64,000 nucleotides of DNA from Papiliotrema nemorosa (lineage: Eukaryota; Basidiomycota; Tremellomycetes; Tremellales; Rhynchogastremaceae): positions 310,001-374,000 of the forward strand of contig JASKOT010000007.1 in the NCBI GenBank assembly GCA_032158125.1, given 5' to 3'. Shown one piece after another: positions 10,847 to 22,480 of this stretch. The notes under the pieces were generated by a model. That model made no database searches, had not been told where the DNA came from, and saw nothing but the letters and a program-made list of their open reading frames with translations. The stretch's first letter is position 1, and each line of letters opens with the position of its first letter. The position numbers and the translations under genes were made by a program.

Positions 10847-11578
10847 ATGTCCTCCTCCCACAATAGTCATTACCCTCCTGGAACGCTGTACACAATTGCT
10901 GTGGTCAATTAAGACACTCACTGTGCCGAGTATGTGTGTATTTCCCCGGCGACTTTGCGAGCATATCTAATGGCACTTCGAGAGCTCAAGAGACAAAAGA
11001 AAATCCCCATATCATCTGCTCCACAGTTTGTCATTGAAAGCGGTCAGAAGAGTTATTCTCAGGGTGAGATTAATAGAGCATACTGGGCCTGGATGAAATT
11101 CCAGGGCTTTGAGAAAGGTCAGCGCAGTCTTCCGAGAGACGCCTCTCAGCAGACCTCACCCCAGGAGGGAAGACCCACTCAAATGTCCAGCGCACCAAGG
11201 GAAATCACGGGAGCTTCTGCTTCGACAATATGGAAGGGTGTGGCGGCGCCAAAGACCTGGGCGAATCTCTTCGCTTCGGATGTCCCACAGGCATCGGAGT
11301 CCAGGGCGGAAACTGTGGGTAAAACCGAGCAAGAGGAGCAAGACGAGCCTCAGGACTCTGACGAGCCACATGCAGATGGTCCAAAGATATGGGCTAGTCT
11401 CCTCTCTCCTGACAGTGCGACGGTCGACACGGGTGCTGCGAGTGAGAACGACAACAGGCCCGAAGACATTGAGACAGCTACGACCAAGGAACAAGCGTCT
11501 TGGTCGAAGGAGAAACTGGTCTTGCGTCCCAGAAATACCAAGGTCAAGCCGTTAGATTGGCTGCCGAATGATCAATGA
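10847..11578 (+). pseudogene. Tandem copy 2 of the KxWAxLF protein, interrupted by an in-frame TAA
   Basis: The ATG at 10847 opens a frame whose residues 13-21 (TLYTIAVVN) match copy 1. Codon 22 is TAA (10910-10912) exactly where copy 1 has Ala; the next codons (DTHCAEYV) resume the match to DTSCGEYV. After the stop, the same frame stays open for 222 codons to 11578, without frameshift. It carries the same motif pair, KTWANLFASD (about residue 135) and KIWASLLSPD (about residue 179). It is much shorter than copy 1: the middle region is missing. Possible readings are a young nonsense pseudogene, use of the downstream ATG at 10970, stop readthrough, or a sequence error. No intron of normal length removes the stop cleanly. 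Confidence 0.6.
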
Positions 11579-11820
11579 CCTGCCGAATCTCGAATAGCAC
11601 TGTCAGGGATACAAGGCTTTGTCGTTGCAAGATGATTCTCGTTGAGATCTGGGAAAGATCGGGTGGAGATGTTGAGGTTTGGCGTTTGGTCGAGACTGCA
11701 TGCATGTTTGCTGGCTGGTGATTTTGGTATCGTGCTCATATAGTGAAACCTTCTAAGAATCATCATTGCCACGCTTGACAAATACTGTAGTTGCAGATGG
11801 CCGATCTTTCCTCCCCCACT

Positions 11821-11880
11821 CGAGGGTTCGGTTGTTGATCAACACCTCAATCAAGGGTGATCCACCATCAACAACCCTCG
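11821..11880. repeat. Imperfect inverted repeat (possible hairpin)
   Basis: The left arm CGAGGGTT...GTTGTTGAT and the right arm ATCAACAACCCTCG (11867-11880) are inverted copies, the left one with a two-base insertion. The left arm overlaps a perfect 12-bp palindrome TGTTGATCAACA (11833-11844). It lies in the 454-bp gap 11579-12032 and could be a terminator-like or protein-binding structure. Confidence 0.55.
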
Positions 11881-11946
11881 AATTCCGTTTCTTATCTTGA
11901 TAGCAACTGCAGACCACGTCCATACATGATAAGCATCATGATGCGG

Positions 11947-11985
11947 GCGACCATAGGTAGTGACCATAAGTGGTGACCATAAGCA
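11947..11985. repeat. Three tandem 13-bp repeats upstream of the gene at 12033
   Basis: The units are GCGACCATAGGTA, GTGACCATAAGTG and GTGACCATAAGCA, head to tail, ending 47 bp before the start codon at 12033. The shared core is GACCATA. The spacing and position suit a regulatory site, but this is inference only. Confidence 0.6.
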
Positions 11986-12032
11986 TCCGTCTGTGAAGAC
12001 CAAAATTCCATCAGTTCCATTTACTTTGCACG

Positions 12033-12582
12033 ATGAGCCTTCTCCAATCCAGCTGTCCGATACCCATCATTGACCCTACGAAGTCGACTTTCCCTCGTCT
12101 CATTCGAGAGACCGAATTCTATCAACTTGCATGGAAGGAGATGCAACCTTACATCTTGGAAACGATCATTTCCTTGACCGGTCAGCATGGTTACACCAAA
12201 ATCAAATCAGTGAGCAATTTCCAAAGTCGCCTGCTGATCACAGAATGGTCACCATGTACTGATCTCGGAGGACAGCAAGGTCAGAATTTCCTTGCCGCTT
12301 GACATCGCGCGGACCGACTCGTTGGATTTTGAGGATATTAGCGAATACTCCATCTCCTTTCGCACGATCCACCTACCAGATCATCCCATAAAAGAGCTGG
12401 TGGACATTGCGGCTATTATTCAGTGCTTTGTCCCAGGACGATTTCTGCTCGGAAAAGTCGCGTTCGATACGGGTCTACCGGACGAAGGGTGGCTGGCGAC
12501 GAATGAGGCTTTGATCCGAGACGTCATGGGCGACAGCTACTTTCGACACCTTTGGGAGGCTGCCACGAGGGTCCAGATCTGA
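12033..12582 (+). CDS. Hypothetical protein, 171 aa
   Basis: No family recognised. Two exons (12033-12209 and 12244-12582) are joined by a 34-nt intron with a CTGAT branch and CAG acceptor. The intron switches frame exactly into the downstream open frame, which supports the gene. The start lies in a good context (GCACGATGAG). The protein is soluble and mixed in charge, with aromatic segments such as EFYQLAWKEMQPYI and YFRHLWEAATR; no signal peptide or membrane segment. Its stop is 107 bp from the convergent stop of the complex I subunit gene. Confidence 0.6.
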
Positions 12583-12689
12583 GTCGTCATATCTCAGCGA
12601 AACGGTAACTCGAGAAAGTCTCCCTTTCCAGCGAATCCCACAACATGCATGTCCATGAGCTTCCCAAAGCCTCATTGCCTCGGACATGT

Positions 12690-13581
12690 CTACGTGTAAC
12701 CGATCATGGGGAAGTACGCCTCGGGTGAGCTTGGGATTTCAGCTCCGGGTCTGGGCTTCCACTTGGCTCCTATTCTTGGGGGCGTGGGGGGTAATCCAGT
12801 AGATGCTGAGGCAGTTTCCAAGCCCGATCCGATGAATGCTTTTCCTTCAGGAAGATTCGACAAGACGGAAGACAAGGCCGGGACTTCCGATGCTGCGACA
12901 GCAACCGGGGCAACTTCTGCTCGGGGAGCGACGGCAGATGAATTTTGCGGAACCTCGAGCTTGGTCTCGGGGGAGGGGAGAGAAGCAAGAGCAGGAGAAG
13001 CGAGCAAGAGTGTCGAGAGATGAGATTGAGTGATGAAAGAAGTTTGAGGGAAGTTTCGTCGAACCTAGATATGTCAGTCGCAAGCGGAGAGGAATGTTGA
13101 CAGCAACGGACATCTCGTTTATGATACTGGGCATTGTCAGCATTTCGTCAATAAATTTCGCTGCAAACACTCACAGGGTTGAAAGCTGGATCCGAGGCTT
13201 TGGTGGCTGGAGTCGCATATTGCTCCGTCCTGGCAGCTGGCTGAGGGTATCGATGTTCCGTAGGCAAGGGCAGACCGGACGAGATATCTGGATTCACTGG
13301 AAGATTTAGCGTTGATCCCTGCAGCAACTGGTAACTACTCACCGACTAGAGCCGCGTCTGAGTGAAGTGTCAGCTTCGAGTCACATGGCTTTGTTTGTAC
13401 ACCGTATACTCACGGACTTTCTTCCAGAAACCCTGCGAAATATCAGCAACAATAAGATGCACTTGCGTTCACCCAAACTCACCTGCGGCGCCAAGTGGTA
13501 TTTTGTGTGATCTGCCGACATCGGAGCTGGCTTCCCTGCTGCATGTGCAGCGTTTCTCAAGACTGCCGTTGCCCTCGACAT
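12690..13581 (-). CDS. NADH:ubiquinone oxidoreductase 21 kDa-type accessory subunit (complex I)
   Basis: An accessory subunit of mitochondrial complex I, related to the Neurospora 21-kDa subunit. Six exons (13483-13581, 13414-13432, 13343-13357, 13175-13296, 13112-13126, 12690-13064) join in phase to 214 aa. The family pattern is VVNPDISSGLPLP, HRYPQP, TPATKASDPAFNP, then YHKRD and VRRNFPQTSFITQ. YHKRD comes from a 15-nt exon (13112-13126) flanked by CAG and GT; without it the conserved NPYxKRDxRR motif would be broken. Another exon is 15 nt and one is 19 nt. The C-terminal third is Ala/Pro-rich. The N-terminus MSRATAVLRNAAHAAGK suits mitochondrial targeting. Confidence 0.8.
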
Positions 13582-13940
13582 GATTTGTAGCGTAAGAGGT
13601 GGATGGGTATAGTCTGTATATGAGCGAATCATGAGCAGGGCAAAGGAGAGAGAGAGAGAGGGAGGGGGAGAGCGGAATCAAATGTACTATTCCCACGTGG
13701 CAAATTCCATCGGAACCCTCGTCGTCGTCGTCGTCATGCAACCACTCCTATTGACCATCCAGCCTGGCCGTGAACACGCCGCATAGCAGTCCACCTGCCA
13801 GGTAAGGTTGCGACTGACCGCCTCACTTGGTCTCCATTCTCAATTAGTTACAGACTTCACCACTCCGATCAAGCACGACAAGTACACATAACGGGCTTTA
13901 ACGCTACAATGACCCCCTTTGAATTCGCCCTCTTACCATA
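13582..13940. promoter_or_regulatory. Divergent intergenic region, complex I subunit / Fab1
   Basis: About 359 bp between divergent starts. It holds a purine tract of GA repeats and G runs (about 13643-13672, pyrimidine-rich on the transcribed minus strand leader) and a CGT/CGTC repeat near 13722-13736. Confidence 0.35.
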
Positions 13941-16900
13941 ATGGATATCCCAGATTTACCTCGCGCAGACCTAGGTGATCTGGGAACAGCTCTTTCCGGT
14001 CCATCCACTCCCTTCAACCCCGTTCACGATCCTCCCCCAGCCAGATCTTCTTCGCCGCCCCTGCCACCCAGGAAGAACGCGCTAGGTCTCCCTCCGTCAT
14101 ATTTGACACATCTGAAAGGATTACTTCATCAATGGCTGCAGCAACAGGTCGACACGGAGCGGGAAGGAGGTGCGGGCGATGCAGAGTACCCACGACTGTG
14201 GGATGACCGACGTCTGGGAGAGATTGAGAATGCTATATGGGCAGGAGCAGTTGTTTCCGACAAGGCAGAGGGCCGGACTCGACTCTTGGACCTAGAGTGG
14301 GCAACTTGGGCGCCAGGTGCCGCTAAGAGAAAAGAGAAGTGGAGATCAGCCCATTCGTCTGTTCAACCGGATGGGTTTGGAAAGCAGATCAATGCCAGAC
14401 AAGCAAAGAGGTCCCATTCGGTTAACCAGGACGAGGGATATCGAGGACGCCTGTCCGCCCCGCCTATCGGTACATTACCCCAATCCTCGACTCCCCAGAG
14501 ACTCACTACTCGTCCTCCTTCTATCGCGTCAACCGAGAGGACCAGATCACCGCTTAGAACCGGTCCTGTTCCAGACGAACCAGATGCGTTCGACCCGATC
14601 GAAAAGCAGCGCCAATTCTGCTCCACGGTCTCCGGGTTGAGGGGGTTCCAACCACTTCTGACGCAGAACAAGGACGAATGGGAGGTTTTGGAAGGTAAGA
14701 GATGCTCTGTATCAGTGACTAATAGAAAGACAACCTTCCGTTGCCGGAATTTAACGACAAGGAGGTTCCGGGCGCTTTCCCTCAGACAGCACACCTTCGC
14801 GAACCATCCCTACCCTCTGCTGCGCCACCTCTTCCGCCCAAGGCAAACTTGATTCGACCCTTCATTGGAGTTGATGACCTTGTAAAACCCCTCTTTTGTG
14901 TTCACTTCGCTGCTCCCCTTTCCAACGCCAGTACCAGCACTCTTCACCTGCGGCGCCAGTCATCTTTGGGTAGCTCGTCAATCAGAGCCGATAGCACTGG
15001 TTCTGACGGTGGGAAATGGTGGAATGGTTCCGGCTCAGGTCGGAGATGGAGCGGCATAGGACTCGGAATATCTAAAGAGATTGAAGAGAATGTCAGCGTC
15101 GAGTTCACGGAGGGACGATTTGCATTGCCATCCATCGCCAGAGCCTCAACCTCTCCACGCCGTCGACGACCCAGTCTCAGAACTAAGGGCAGATCCGCAT
15201 CAAGCAGTACTGCCACACCATCTGGGACAGAACAGTCTAATGGCAGTGCAGACGAAGAAGACGCAGACGACGCATCTTCCAGCTGGTCAGGAACTCAGCG
15301 AGCATCCGCATTTCGCGCCAGAGCCATGAACCTCTTTATCGGCGACGATCAGGATGATTTACCGCTCGAATCAGTCTCCGACATTGTCCTCGTGGGAGGT
15401 ACGGTCCAGATACGAGGTATACATCGGGAGAGCGAGCGATCTGCGTTACAAAAAATACTCGCCGTGCTAGTGAGTATCCATCTCTGGCTGCTCAAACCGT
15501 TACTGATGTATGGATCTATGCGATCCAAGCGATGATGTTGGAGCTTGAGGTCTTCGATGCCTTCCGCATACCAAGAGAGTTGGACATCGTCGCAGTGCCC
15601 ATGAAGCCTTTACCATCCCGTCAACGATCTTCACCGGTCCCTTCGCGTTCAGCCAGTCCCTCATTGCATCGTACGACCACCTTCAAAGAGCGTGGGGAAA
15701 AAACGAGAGGCTTCTTTCAGCGACTAGGCCGAGATACACGCGGCATGTTCGACAACCTCATAGGGAAGCCCAAATCTTCTGAGAACTCAGGTACATCCGT
15801 CAATCGGGAAGACACGATCAGCTCCACAGAGACGACTCTGCGATCCTCCCACGAGCTGCAAGCACAGACTGCTTCCACAGCCGATCTCGCCACGAACAGC
15901 ACTTCCCAGCACAGCCAGCCCGCCGATCGGCACTTGCAAACGCTAACGAAACTCGAAACGATGCTGCCCTCTACCACCCCTAGCCTACGGATACCAATGC
16001 CGCCACTACTCTTGCGAGTTCGCGAGGAAGAGAAGGTGCGCGCGGAGAAAGCACGTTCGGAGGTTCAGTCGGAGAGCATTGGTCTCGCAAACAATGTCAT
16101 TGATGGCTTGACCCGGCTTGCTTCGACGTCTTCGCCCAGAGATGACTCGGGTAAAGTGCGGGCCAGAGGTTATCGCATGGGAGGTGATGTTCGTGCCGGT
16201 CTGGCTTCGCTGTCGAGTGGGATGGATCAATTTGAAGGCTGGCCGCGCTTCCAAAAGCTCGAAGTGCTCGTCGCTACAGGTCTCGAGTATCGCAATGAGA
16301 GCTCCAAACTGCAGACGACGGTTTGCGAGCGACCAAAACCTCAATTGATCGAGTTTTGGGGCGAGGGAGACGAGACCATACAGGACATCATGGATAGTTT
16401 CCAAGACGGAGAACATGTCTGCAGACGTCCAGGTTGCCATGCAAGCCAGGAGGAGCACATCCGGTGGTACTTTCACAATTCGCAGAAAGTCGGATTGACG
16501 TTTCGGAAAGCGGAGCAAGGCATGGGAGAGAATGGCTTGGACGCCTGGATCAAGTGCCCGATGTGCTTGAAAACGAGCGAGCCCAGAAAGCTGGGAAATT
16601 GTGTCTCGTGAGTGCGCACACGTCCCATATGAGCGATTCTGACAAGCAGAGTCTTCTCATGGGGCAAATTCTTGGAGTTGTGAGTCGCATTACAATGATA
16701 ACGCTGACAGCGAGGCTGCTATATACCTCGATACTGCGACCCACCGACTTTTGCCCGCACGCAAAGGACCTTCCAACACCTTTGACTGTGCAGATACGAG
16801 CTCCGCACATTGTTCTCACTATCGAAATCCGACCCGTCTCTGTCCTCGATGCACGATTGCCAAAGCTCCAGGTCGGGCCAAACGTCTCAAAACGCAAAGC

Positions 16901-19405
16901 GGGTCGAACTGGCGCGGTTGGCGCGGTGGATGGTCTGATCAAAGCCGACCGAAAGTCGCTTCTCGAGCAAGATCTCAGAGCAGACATCGCAAAGATCATT
17001 GCTGCTCTCAAATTCAGACTAGACATGATGGTAAGCATGATCCGACTGTTTTCGACGAAGTTGACTCGCAGAAATCCTTGTCGGCTACATCATCCCCTGC
17101 ATCGCTCGACGCCGTTAAGTCCATGGAGACCAGCAGTCAAGCCCTTTCTCCTGTGAGAAACCTCGACGATATTGAGAGTGAGATGGACAACCTGGCACAG
17201 ACTCTAAGCAATGCCATTGCCCGATGTAATCCGGGCCATATCAACGATGTGCGCCAGGAGATCTTGGCGGCATATAGGCGTTATACTGGTTCACTCGACG
17301 CTATCCAGAAGCAGCTGAGAATCAAAGACGCTCCTGAGCCGGAAGACTTGCCAGCGTACTTTGGAAGTCAAGTCCACGCTCTGCCCGGCAGCTCAGTGTT
17401 GCTACGCGAGAGCGAGCCCAGCTCCATCATCGCGCATACTCTCTCGTATGCGTTTTTCTATCACCAATCGTGCACGACGAGCTGACTTTCTCAGTTCCGT
17501 GGCTTACTTCGCCGAATTAACGAATTGTGGCAGGCCAGCGTCGGAAGAGCCGACCCCTGCAGCTGGCGAAGGCGAAGGGTGGATCATCGAGGTTATACGG
17601 AAAGACACGCCTAGAGATCTGCTATCCCTTCGAACAATTACCAAGAAACGCTCCGATGCGAGCATGGCGAAATCAGAGCACAAGCTGCCCTTGTCTGTGG
17701 CGCCCAATCAACCGTCTCTCGAGCTGTCTCTGGAGCAGGTAGAAGGCAAGTCTCAAGCCACCGATCGACTGGACGACCTCGTGCGATCAATCAGCAGGGC
17801 AACTGCTCAGGATCCTGTACTCACGATGAAAGCACGCAGTCCTAGCATGTCGGAATCTGACACTGGGTACAGCAGCCCTCGGGTCCCTCCCTCGATGATG
17901 CGGCGCACATCAGAAACGGTAAAAGTAGCACCTCCAAGCGCTTTTCGACCTACGCGATCCGTTTCTGGCACGGTTCCGAGCACGCCGACAATAGGCACTC
18001 CGGGTACGATCTCGGGCGCGACCACTCCTCGCTCGTCGACACCTGTCCAAGAAGGCGGAAAAGATGGATGGTCGTCCGTCACTTCGACCTTCACAAGCTC
18101 GTTTAACAATCTCATGAAGATGGGCTCGGATGTAGGGTCTTTCCGGATGAGGGGTAATGATCGGTCCCTGTCATCTTTGATTGGACCTCTCAGCATGTTG
18201 TCAAACATGGACAATTCCCTCACCACTACCAACATCGACGATCGACCACATATCCAATTCACATACACCCTGCCGGATAAGGTCAAGATAGGTTGCACGA
18301 TATACTATGCCACCGCTTTCGATTCCCTCCGACGCAGATGTGTCATCGATCGGTCCATTTTGGAGAGCTTGTCGCGTTGCGAGAGCTGGGACGCTCAAGG
18401 GGGGAAAAGCAAAGCTGCGTTCTACATGACTGGGGATAAGCGATATATCGTCAAAGAGCTCGTGTCCAAGTGGAATGTTTCCGACACGTGAGTCTGTTCA
18501 CCGCGGAGCCATGATGTGAGGGGACTGATGAAAAGACAAGCGCTGCTGGAAATCGCGCCGAGCTATTTTGAACATCTCGCAAATACACACAACAAAGCTA
18601 CAAGTCTAGCCAAAATCGTAGCCTTCACCACTGGTATGGATCAAAGACATTGCTCAGTATGCTAACGAGCCAGTTCGAATACACGATCTACAGACATCAA
18701 CGAAGAAGTCGATGGATCTGATGATCATGGAGAATCTGTTTTACAAACAGAATATCTCGCAGACTTTTGATCTGAAAGGAATCGGTGAGTCTTGGTTCCA
18801 TAAGTGCTACCTTGTTGACGGTGCTTAGAGGGACGTAAAGTGCCAAAGTCAATGGGCGACGGGTCCACATTGTTTGACAGCGAATGGATTGAGGGCCAAT
18901 CCAGGGCTCCCATCTTGCTACATCCTCGTACGCATCACCAAGACGTGCCTACGACTACTGACAGGTTGTAGATGCCAAACGGATATTGCAAGAAGCTATA
19001 TATAACGATACACGATATCTCTGCTCTCAGAGTATCATGGACTACTCTTTACTGCTTGGACTTGACAATGGACGAAAGGAACTGGTGGTGGGGTTGGTCG
19101 ATGCCATTGGGAGTTACAACTTGTTCAAGACTATCGAGTCTAGGGGCAAGTTGGCCCTGACTCGAGGAGGAGAAGTCACCATTGCAAGCATATCTCCTGA
19201 CGCTTTCGATTGAGCTAACTCGCGTACAGATACCTCCAGATCAATATCGAGAGCGATTTGAGAGTGCAATGAAGCAATACTTTATCGTGAATTTCTCCAC
19301 CGTCATCTTTGCCATGGCTGACAATGTTAGGCTTGTCCAGACAAATGGTCAAAGCCTGCCCGTCGTCGCCAGATGCCCTCTCACACGTTGCCCAACATCC
19401 TATAG
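13941..19405 (+). CDS. FAB1: Phosphatidylinositol 3-phosphate 5-kinase (Fab1/PIKfyve type), without FYVE finger
   Basis: Fab1 makes PI(3,5)P2 on vacuole and endosome membranes. Thirteen exons (13941-14694, 14730-15469, 15544-16607, 16650-16679, 16715-17030, 17072-17445, 17495-18487, 18536-18633, 18674-18784, 18829-18927, 18972-19183, 19230-19286, 19331-19405) give 1640 aa in phase. Order: a Pro/Ser-rich N-terminus with no Cys cluster, hence no FYVE finger; only the end of the TCP-1-like domain (DIVLVGGTVQIRGI); the Cys-rich CCR domain (CRRPGCHASQEEHIRWYFH, IKCPMCLK, FSWGKFLEL, CPHAKD); a disordered linker; and a complete kinase domain with WDAQGGKSKAAF, LMIMENLFY, FDLKGIEGRK, IMDYSLLLGLD and LVVGLVDAIG. 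The intron at 19184-19229 uses a GC donor, chosen because it restores GGEVTIIPPDQY. The stop follows CPDKWSKP, the usual Fab1 end. Confidence 0.88.
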
Positions 19406-19515
19406 ACGACCTTGAACGAACACACATGACACAGCCATTCACCCATACGACTTGTAACGCACGACTGATATTTGTCATCCATATTGTATGCACATGCTGC
19501 TCATGGATACAGATA

Positions 19516-21562
19516 TCACTCCAGGTTGGTCTTCCGTATGAAACGCTCCCACCTACATACAACCTCCATCACGCGTTCTTCGTATACTCGTTCCCCGTTT
19601 CCGAGGGAGAAAATCTCCCGGTGAACAGCTTGGCATTCTTCGCATTTCTCCTTGAGGTTGGCATAATCATGTGGGGCGTGGGTGTTCGCTAGATCGGCCA
19701 GTTCTAAATGGACCAGGCGCTCCCATCGCTTCACTGCGGGGCAAGTACGCTGAGGATTTGTAGTCTGACGGAAAGCTCCTGGGAGGTACGATGTGGGTAA
19801 TGTAGGGGTCCTAGATAATGCGTGCGTTGACGAGGTCGATATAGGGGCAGAAGGAAGGGGGAAGATGTCTCGTAATGTGGGTGAATGTGAGCGGCATCCT
19901 GGGGATCAGCGCAAAGGGTCGAAATCCTGATATTTGATACTTACTAGTCGTCCATTCTCCTATACGGCGCGGGACATTGTCTGTTCTACCTACTTTGAAG
20001 AAGGAACTAGTGCTGTTTTGCAAATCTATCGTGAGCGTGGCGAACCCTTCATTAAGCCTACCTCTCAGTTCATAGGCGTAAAGAAATCCCGGTGCTTCCT
20101 TTCTTGATCAGTGGGATTCGAAGGGCAGTCGAAAGATTTACCTTTTCCGTCAAAGGACTTTCCATCGTCATCCGTAGCAGAGCCTGAGTCTGTTGACCCA
20201 GTCCCGAGGGTATAAATTCTACTCATGAGCATAATGGCTGAGTAGTGCGGCAGCGCTCAGCCACTCACCCTCAAATTCAACCCAGATTCCAGTTGCCTCC
20301 TTCCCCGATTTCCAGTAGAACCCCTTTGCATTGCAGATCATACCCGCATGATCCTTGCAGTACCTGGCTTGCACGCGATCTTCCGTTTCCAGGTTTGGGT
20401 CGAGCATCGCAAGATACGGCGCTTCTGCTTTGACCAGTCTTTGGCATGGCGCACCTTTACGTGTGAATCCTGCACAACGTACGGCAGATCCAGTTCCAAT
20501 TGATCTGCTTGGTGTGCCTTCCTTTCCTTTTGACTGACGTGAAGGTCTGGACGGTCGAGATGGAATCTCCGATGTTGCTCGTTTATTGCGCGCAGGTGAT
20601 CGAGTGGTGATGTATGCCGGAATAGAGGAAGAGGATGAGTTGGTGTCGGAATCTGACTCGACGACGATGATGCTAGGCGCACGAACCGGTTGGGCCTCTT
20701 TGCGCCGATTAGGAGGTATGGCATGCGACACCGCTGGATCCGAATATGGTCTGGCCAATCGAGGCTCTGTATACGGCGGACGAAGCTTAGATGGCGATGC
20801 GAGCTCGCTGGACGGCCGAAACGATTTGGGAGGTGTCTGCGGGAGTCTACCTGGGGAATGCATTGTGTGACTTTGCTCGGCGCATCGATTCTTCAAGCCC
20901 GTCTGTACGCCCATAATTGTCCCGGCTTCCAACGCGCTTTGGGCGGTGGTCGAGCTGTACGATTCTGCAGCGTCGGTAGAATATGGCCGACTAGGTAAGG
21001 GTGGTGGAGGAAGGCGGGGAAGAGGTTTGTGGATACTAGCGGATGAAGTGATTCTCTGTCGAGGAGAATCGTCAATCAGGTTTAGATTTGCCATGTCCGT
21101 CCCAAGCGAGAGGAGGAAGTCTCTTCCTTTCGACCGGGATGGTCCCGCCTGAGCATTTTCAGAGAAGTGCTGAGTGCCAGGGAAAGGTGACTGCTCGTAG
21201 ACCCATGGAGGAGGATACGCAGGTTGATGGCTTGTCGGGGGAGAAGGCAACGGCATCCGAGGACCAGGCTGCAAATCACCCCTCGCATGTCCGTATCTCT
21301 CGTCGTTGGTGTACATTTCGACTAGATGAGATCTGCAGAGAAGCGGATGGGCATGCTTGAACAGTCGCGGTGTGGTCAACATGAGGCCGAAAGAACTCAG
21401 GCGCGTCACGGGTTGACTCATCACTTCAGCGTGAGCGGAATCAAAATCAACTCTGTGGCTGTACTCGTAGTCTGGGCTATGCGTAGGCGTAGGAGGGTAG
21501 CTAAGGGCTGCCATGTCTAGGTCGACTGCTCGTCCGGCTCGTCGTCGGATTTCGCCTGCCAT
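19516..21562 (-). CDS. Mug113-like protein with T5orf172/DUF1766 (GIY-YIG-like) domain
   Basis: A member of the fungal Mug113 family, named after a meiotically induced fission-yeast gene; its biochemical role is not established. Five exons (20269-21562, 20142-20218, 20062-20098, 19945-20025, 19516-19898) give 623 aa. Residues 1-350 are disordered and Pro/Ser-rich. Then comes a Cys/His segment (RCAGFTRKGAPCQRLV ... RYCKDHAGMIC) followed by the T5orf172 core: FLYAYELRD, FFKVGRTDNVPRRIGEW, CRSHSPTLRDIFP and KRWERLVHLELADL. The C-terminal C-x2-C-x3-H and VVCRWERF complete the family pattern. The GIY-YIG-like fold suggests a nuclease ancestry. The intron-exon joins are strongly supported, because four introns restore one continuous conserved domain. 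The ATG at 21514 is an alternative start. Confidence 0.78.
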
Positions 21563-22480
21563 ACAAGAATGTTCCTGTAATGCCTGCTCTTTGCCGTTCC
21601 CGAGCTGTGCCAGGCAAGGTCTCTCGGCTGCAACGTAGAAAGCGCCTCCACCGCACTGCTGAGGAAACTGACCCTTGTTTCATCCATTCTTTGCAGGTCC
21701 TCATACCTGACCAGCTGATGTAGTCTGTGCAGTGTGACCCTGGAGAAATCGGTGATGACAGGCCTCTTCGTTGGTCTGTCCTTGACACGCTAAATCAGAG
21801 CGCGCGGCGTGGATCAGACGATGGCGTCCCAAATCTGACCTTTCGCAATGATACTGAGCGGAGAGTCCCTTGATGTGGTCTGCACGTCAGAGAGTCAGCT
21901 GATCAGGGTGTTGGCATTCAAATTTAAAGAGCAGCAACATCCCTCTGCAAAGCCCGTCCTTCAGTTAAGCATTTCGCAAAACTAACAGCCCGAAAACCAC
22001 TTTGCGTGTCGGAGATGATTCGATGGGGCCTCAGGCATCGATGCAGATTACATTTGCCTGAAGGCGAGCTCAAAGACATGTCATACGCTGTCTCTACTCG
22101 TGAGCCACAGCTATTGTCCTTGAAACCACAAGCATCCAGTCTCGTGATTTCAGAGCGAGTTTACTGTTGCCTTATCGCTCGACATCGCCAGCTGCCATGC
22201 TGGGAGCTCACTCGTCGCTGTCTTCTCGGCCTGCAATTTGTAAGCACGCGGACTCTTATGCATGTGCATCCTAAACCGTCGTATGTAGGCCGGGTGAGAG
22301 AATCATTGATGCCATGTTTCATGGGACCCCACAGTCCAGGTGAAAGAGGGGGTACCGTGCCTCTGGCGTTTCAGATTCAACTGGAGATCGGGACATCAGA
22401 CTATCACTCAACCTCACCGCTGTCAAAAAACCCCATCATGTCCGGGCTCATCTCTCTCAATCTTGCCATCTCACCTCATC
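21563..22480. other. Intergenic region, no supported gene
   Basis: About 918 bp between divergent genes. A 164-aa plus-strand ORF (22006-22500) overlaps the GTPase start in another frame and shows no family features. Confidence 0.35.

Noticed and set aside
12706..13023. 105-aa plus-strand ORF over the complex I gene
   Set aside because: It is the antisense shadow of the Ala/Pro-rich last exon of that gene.
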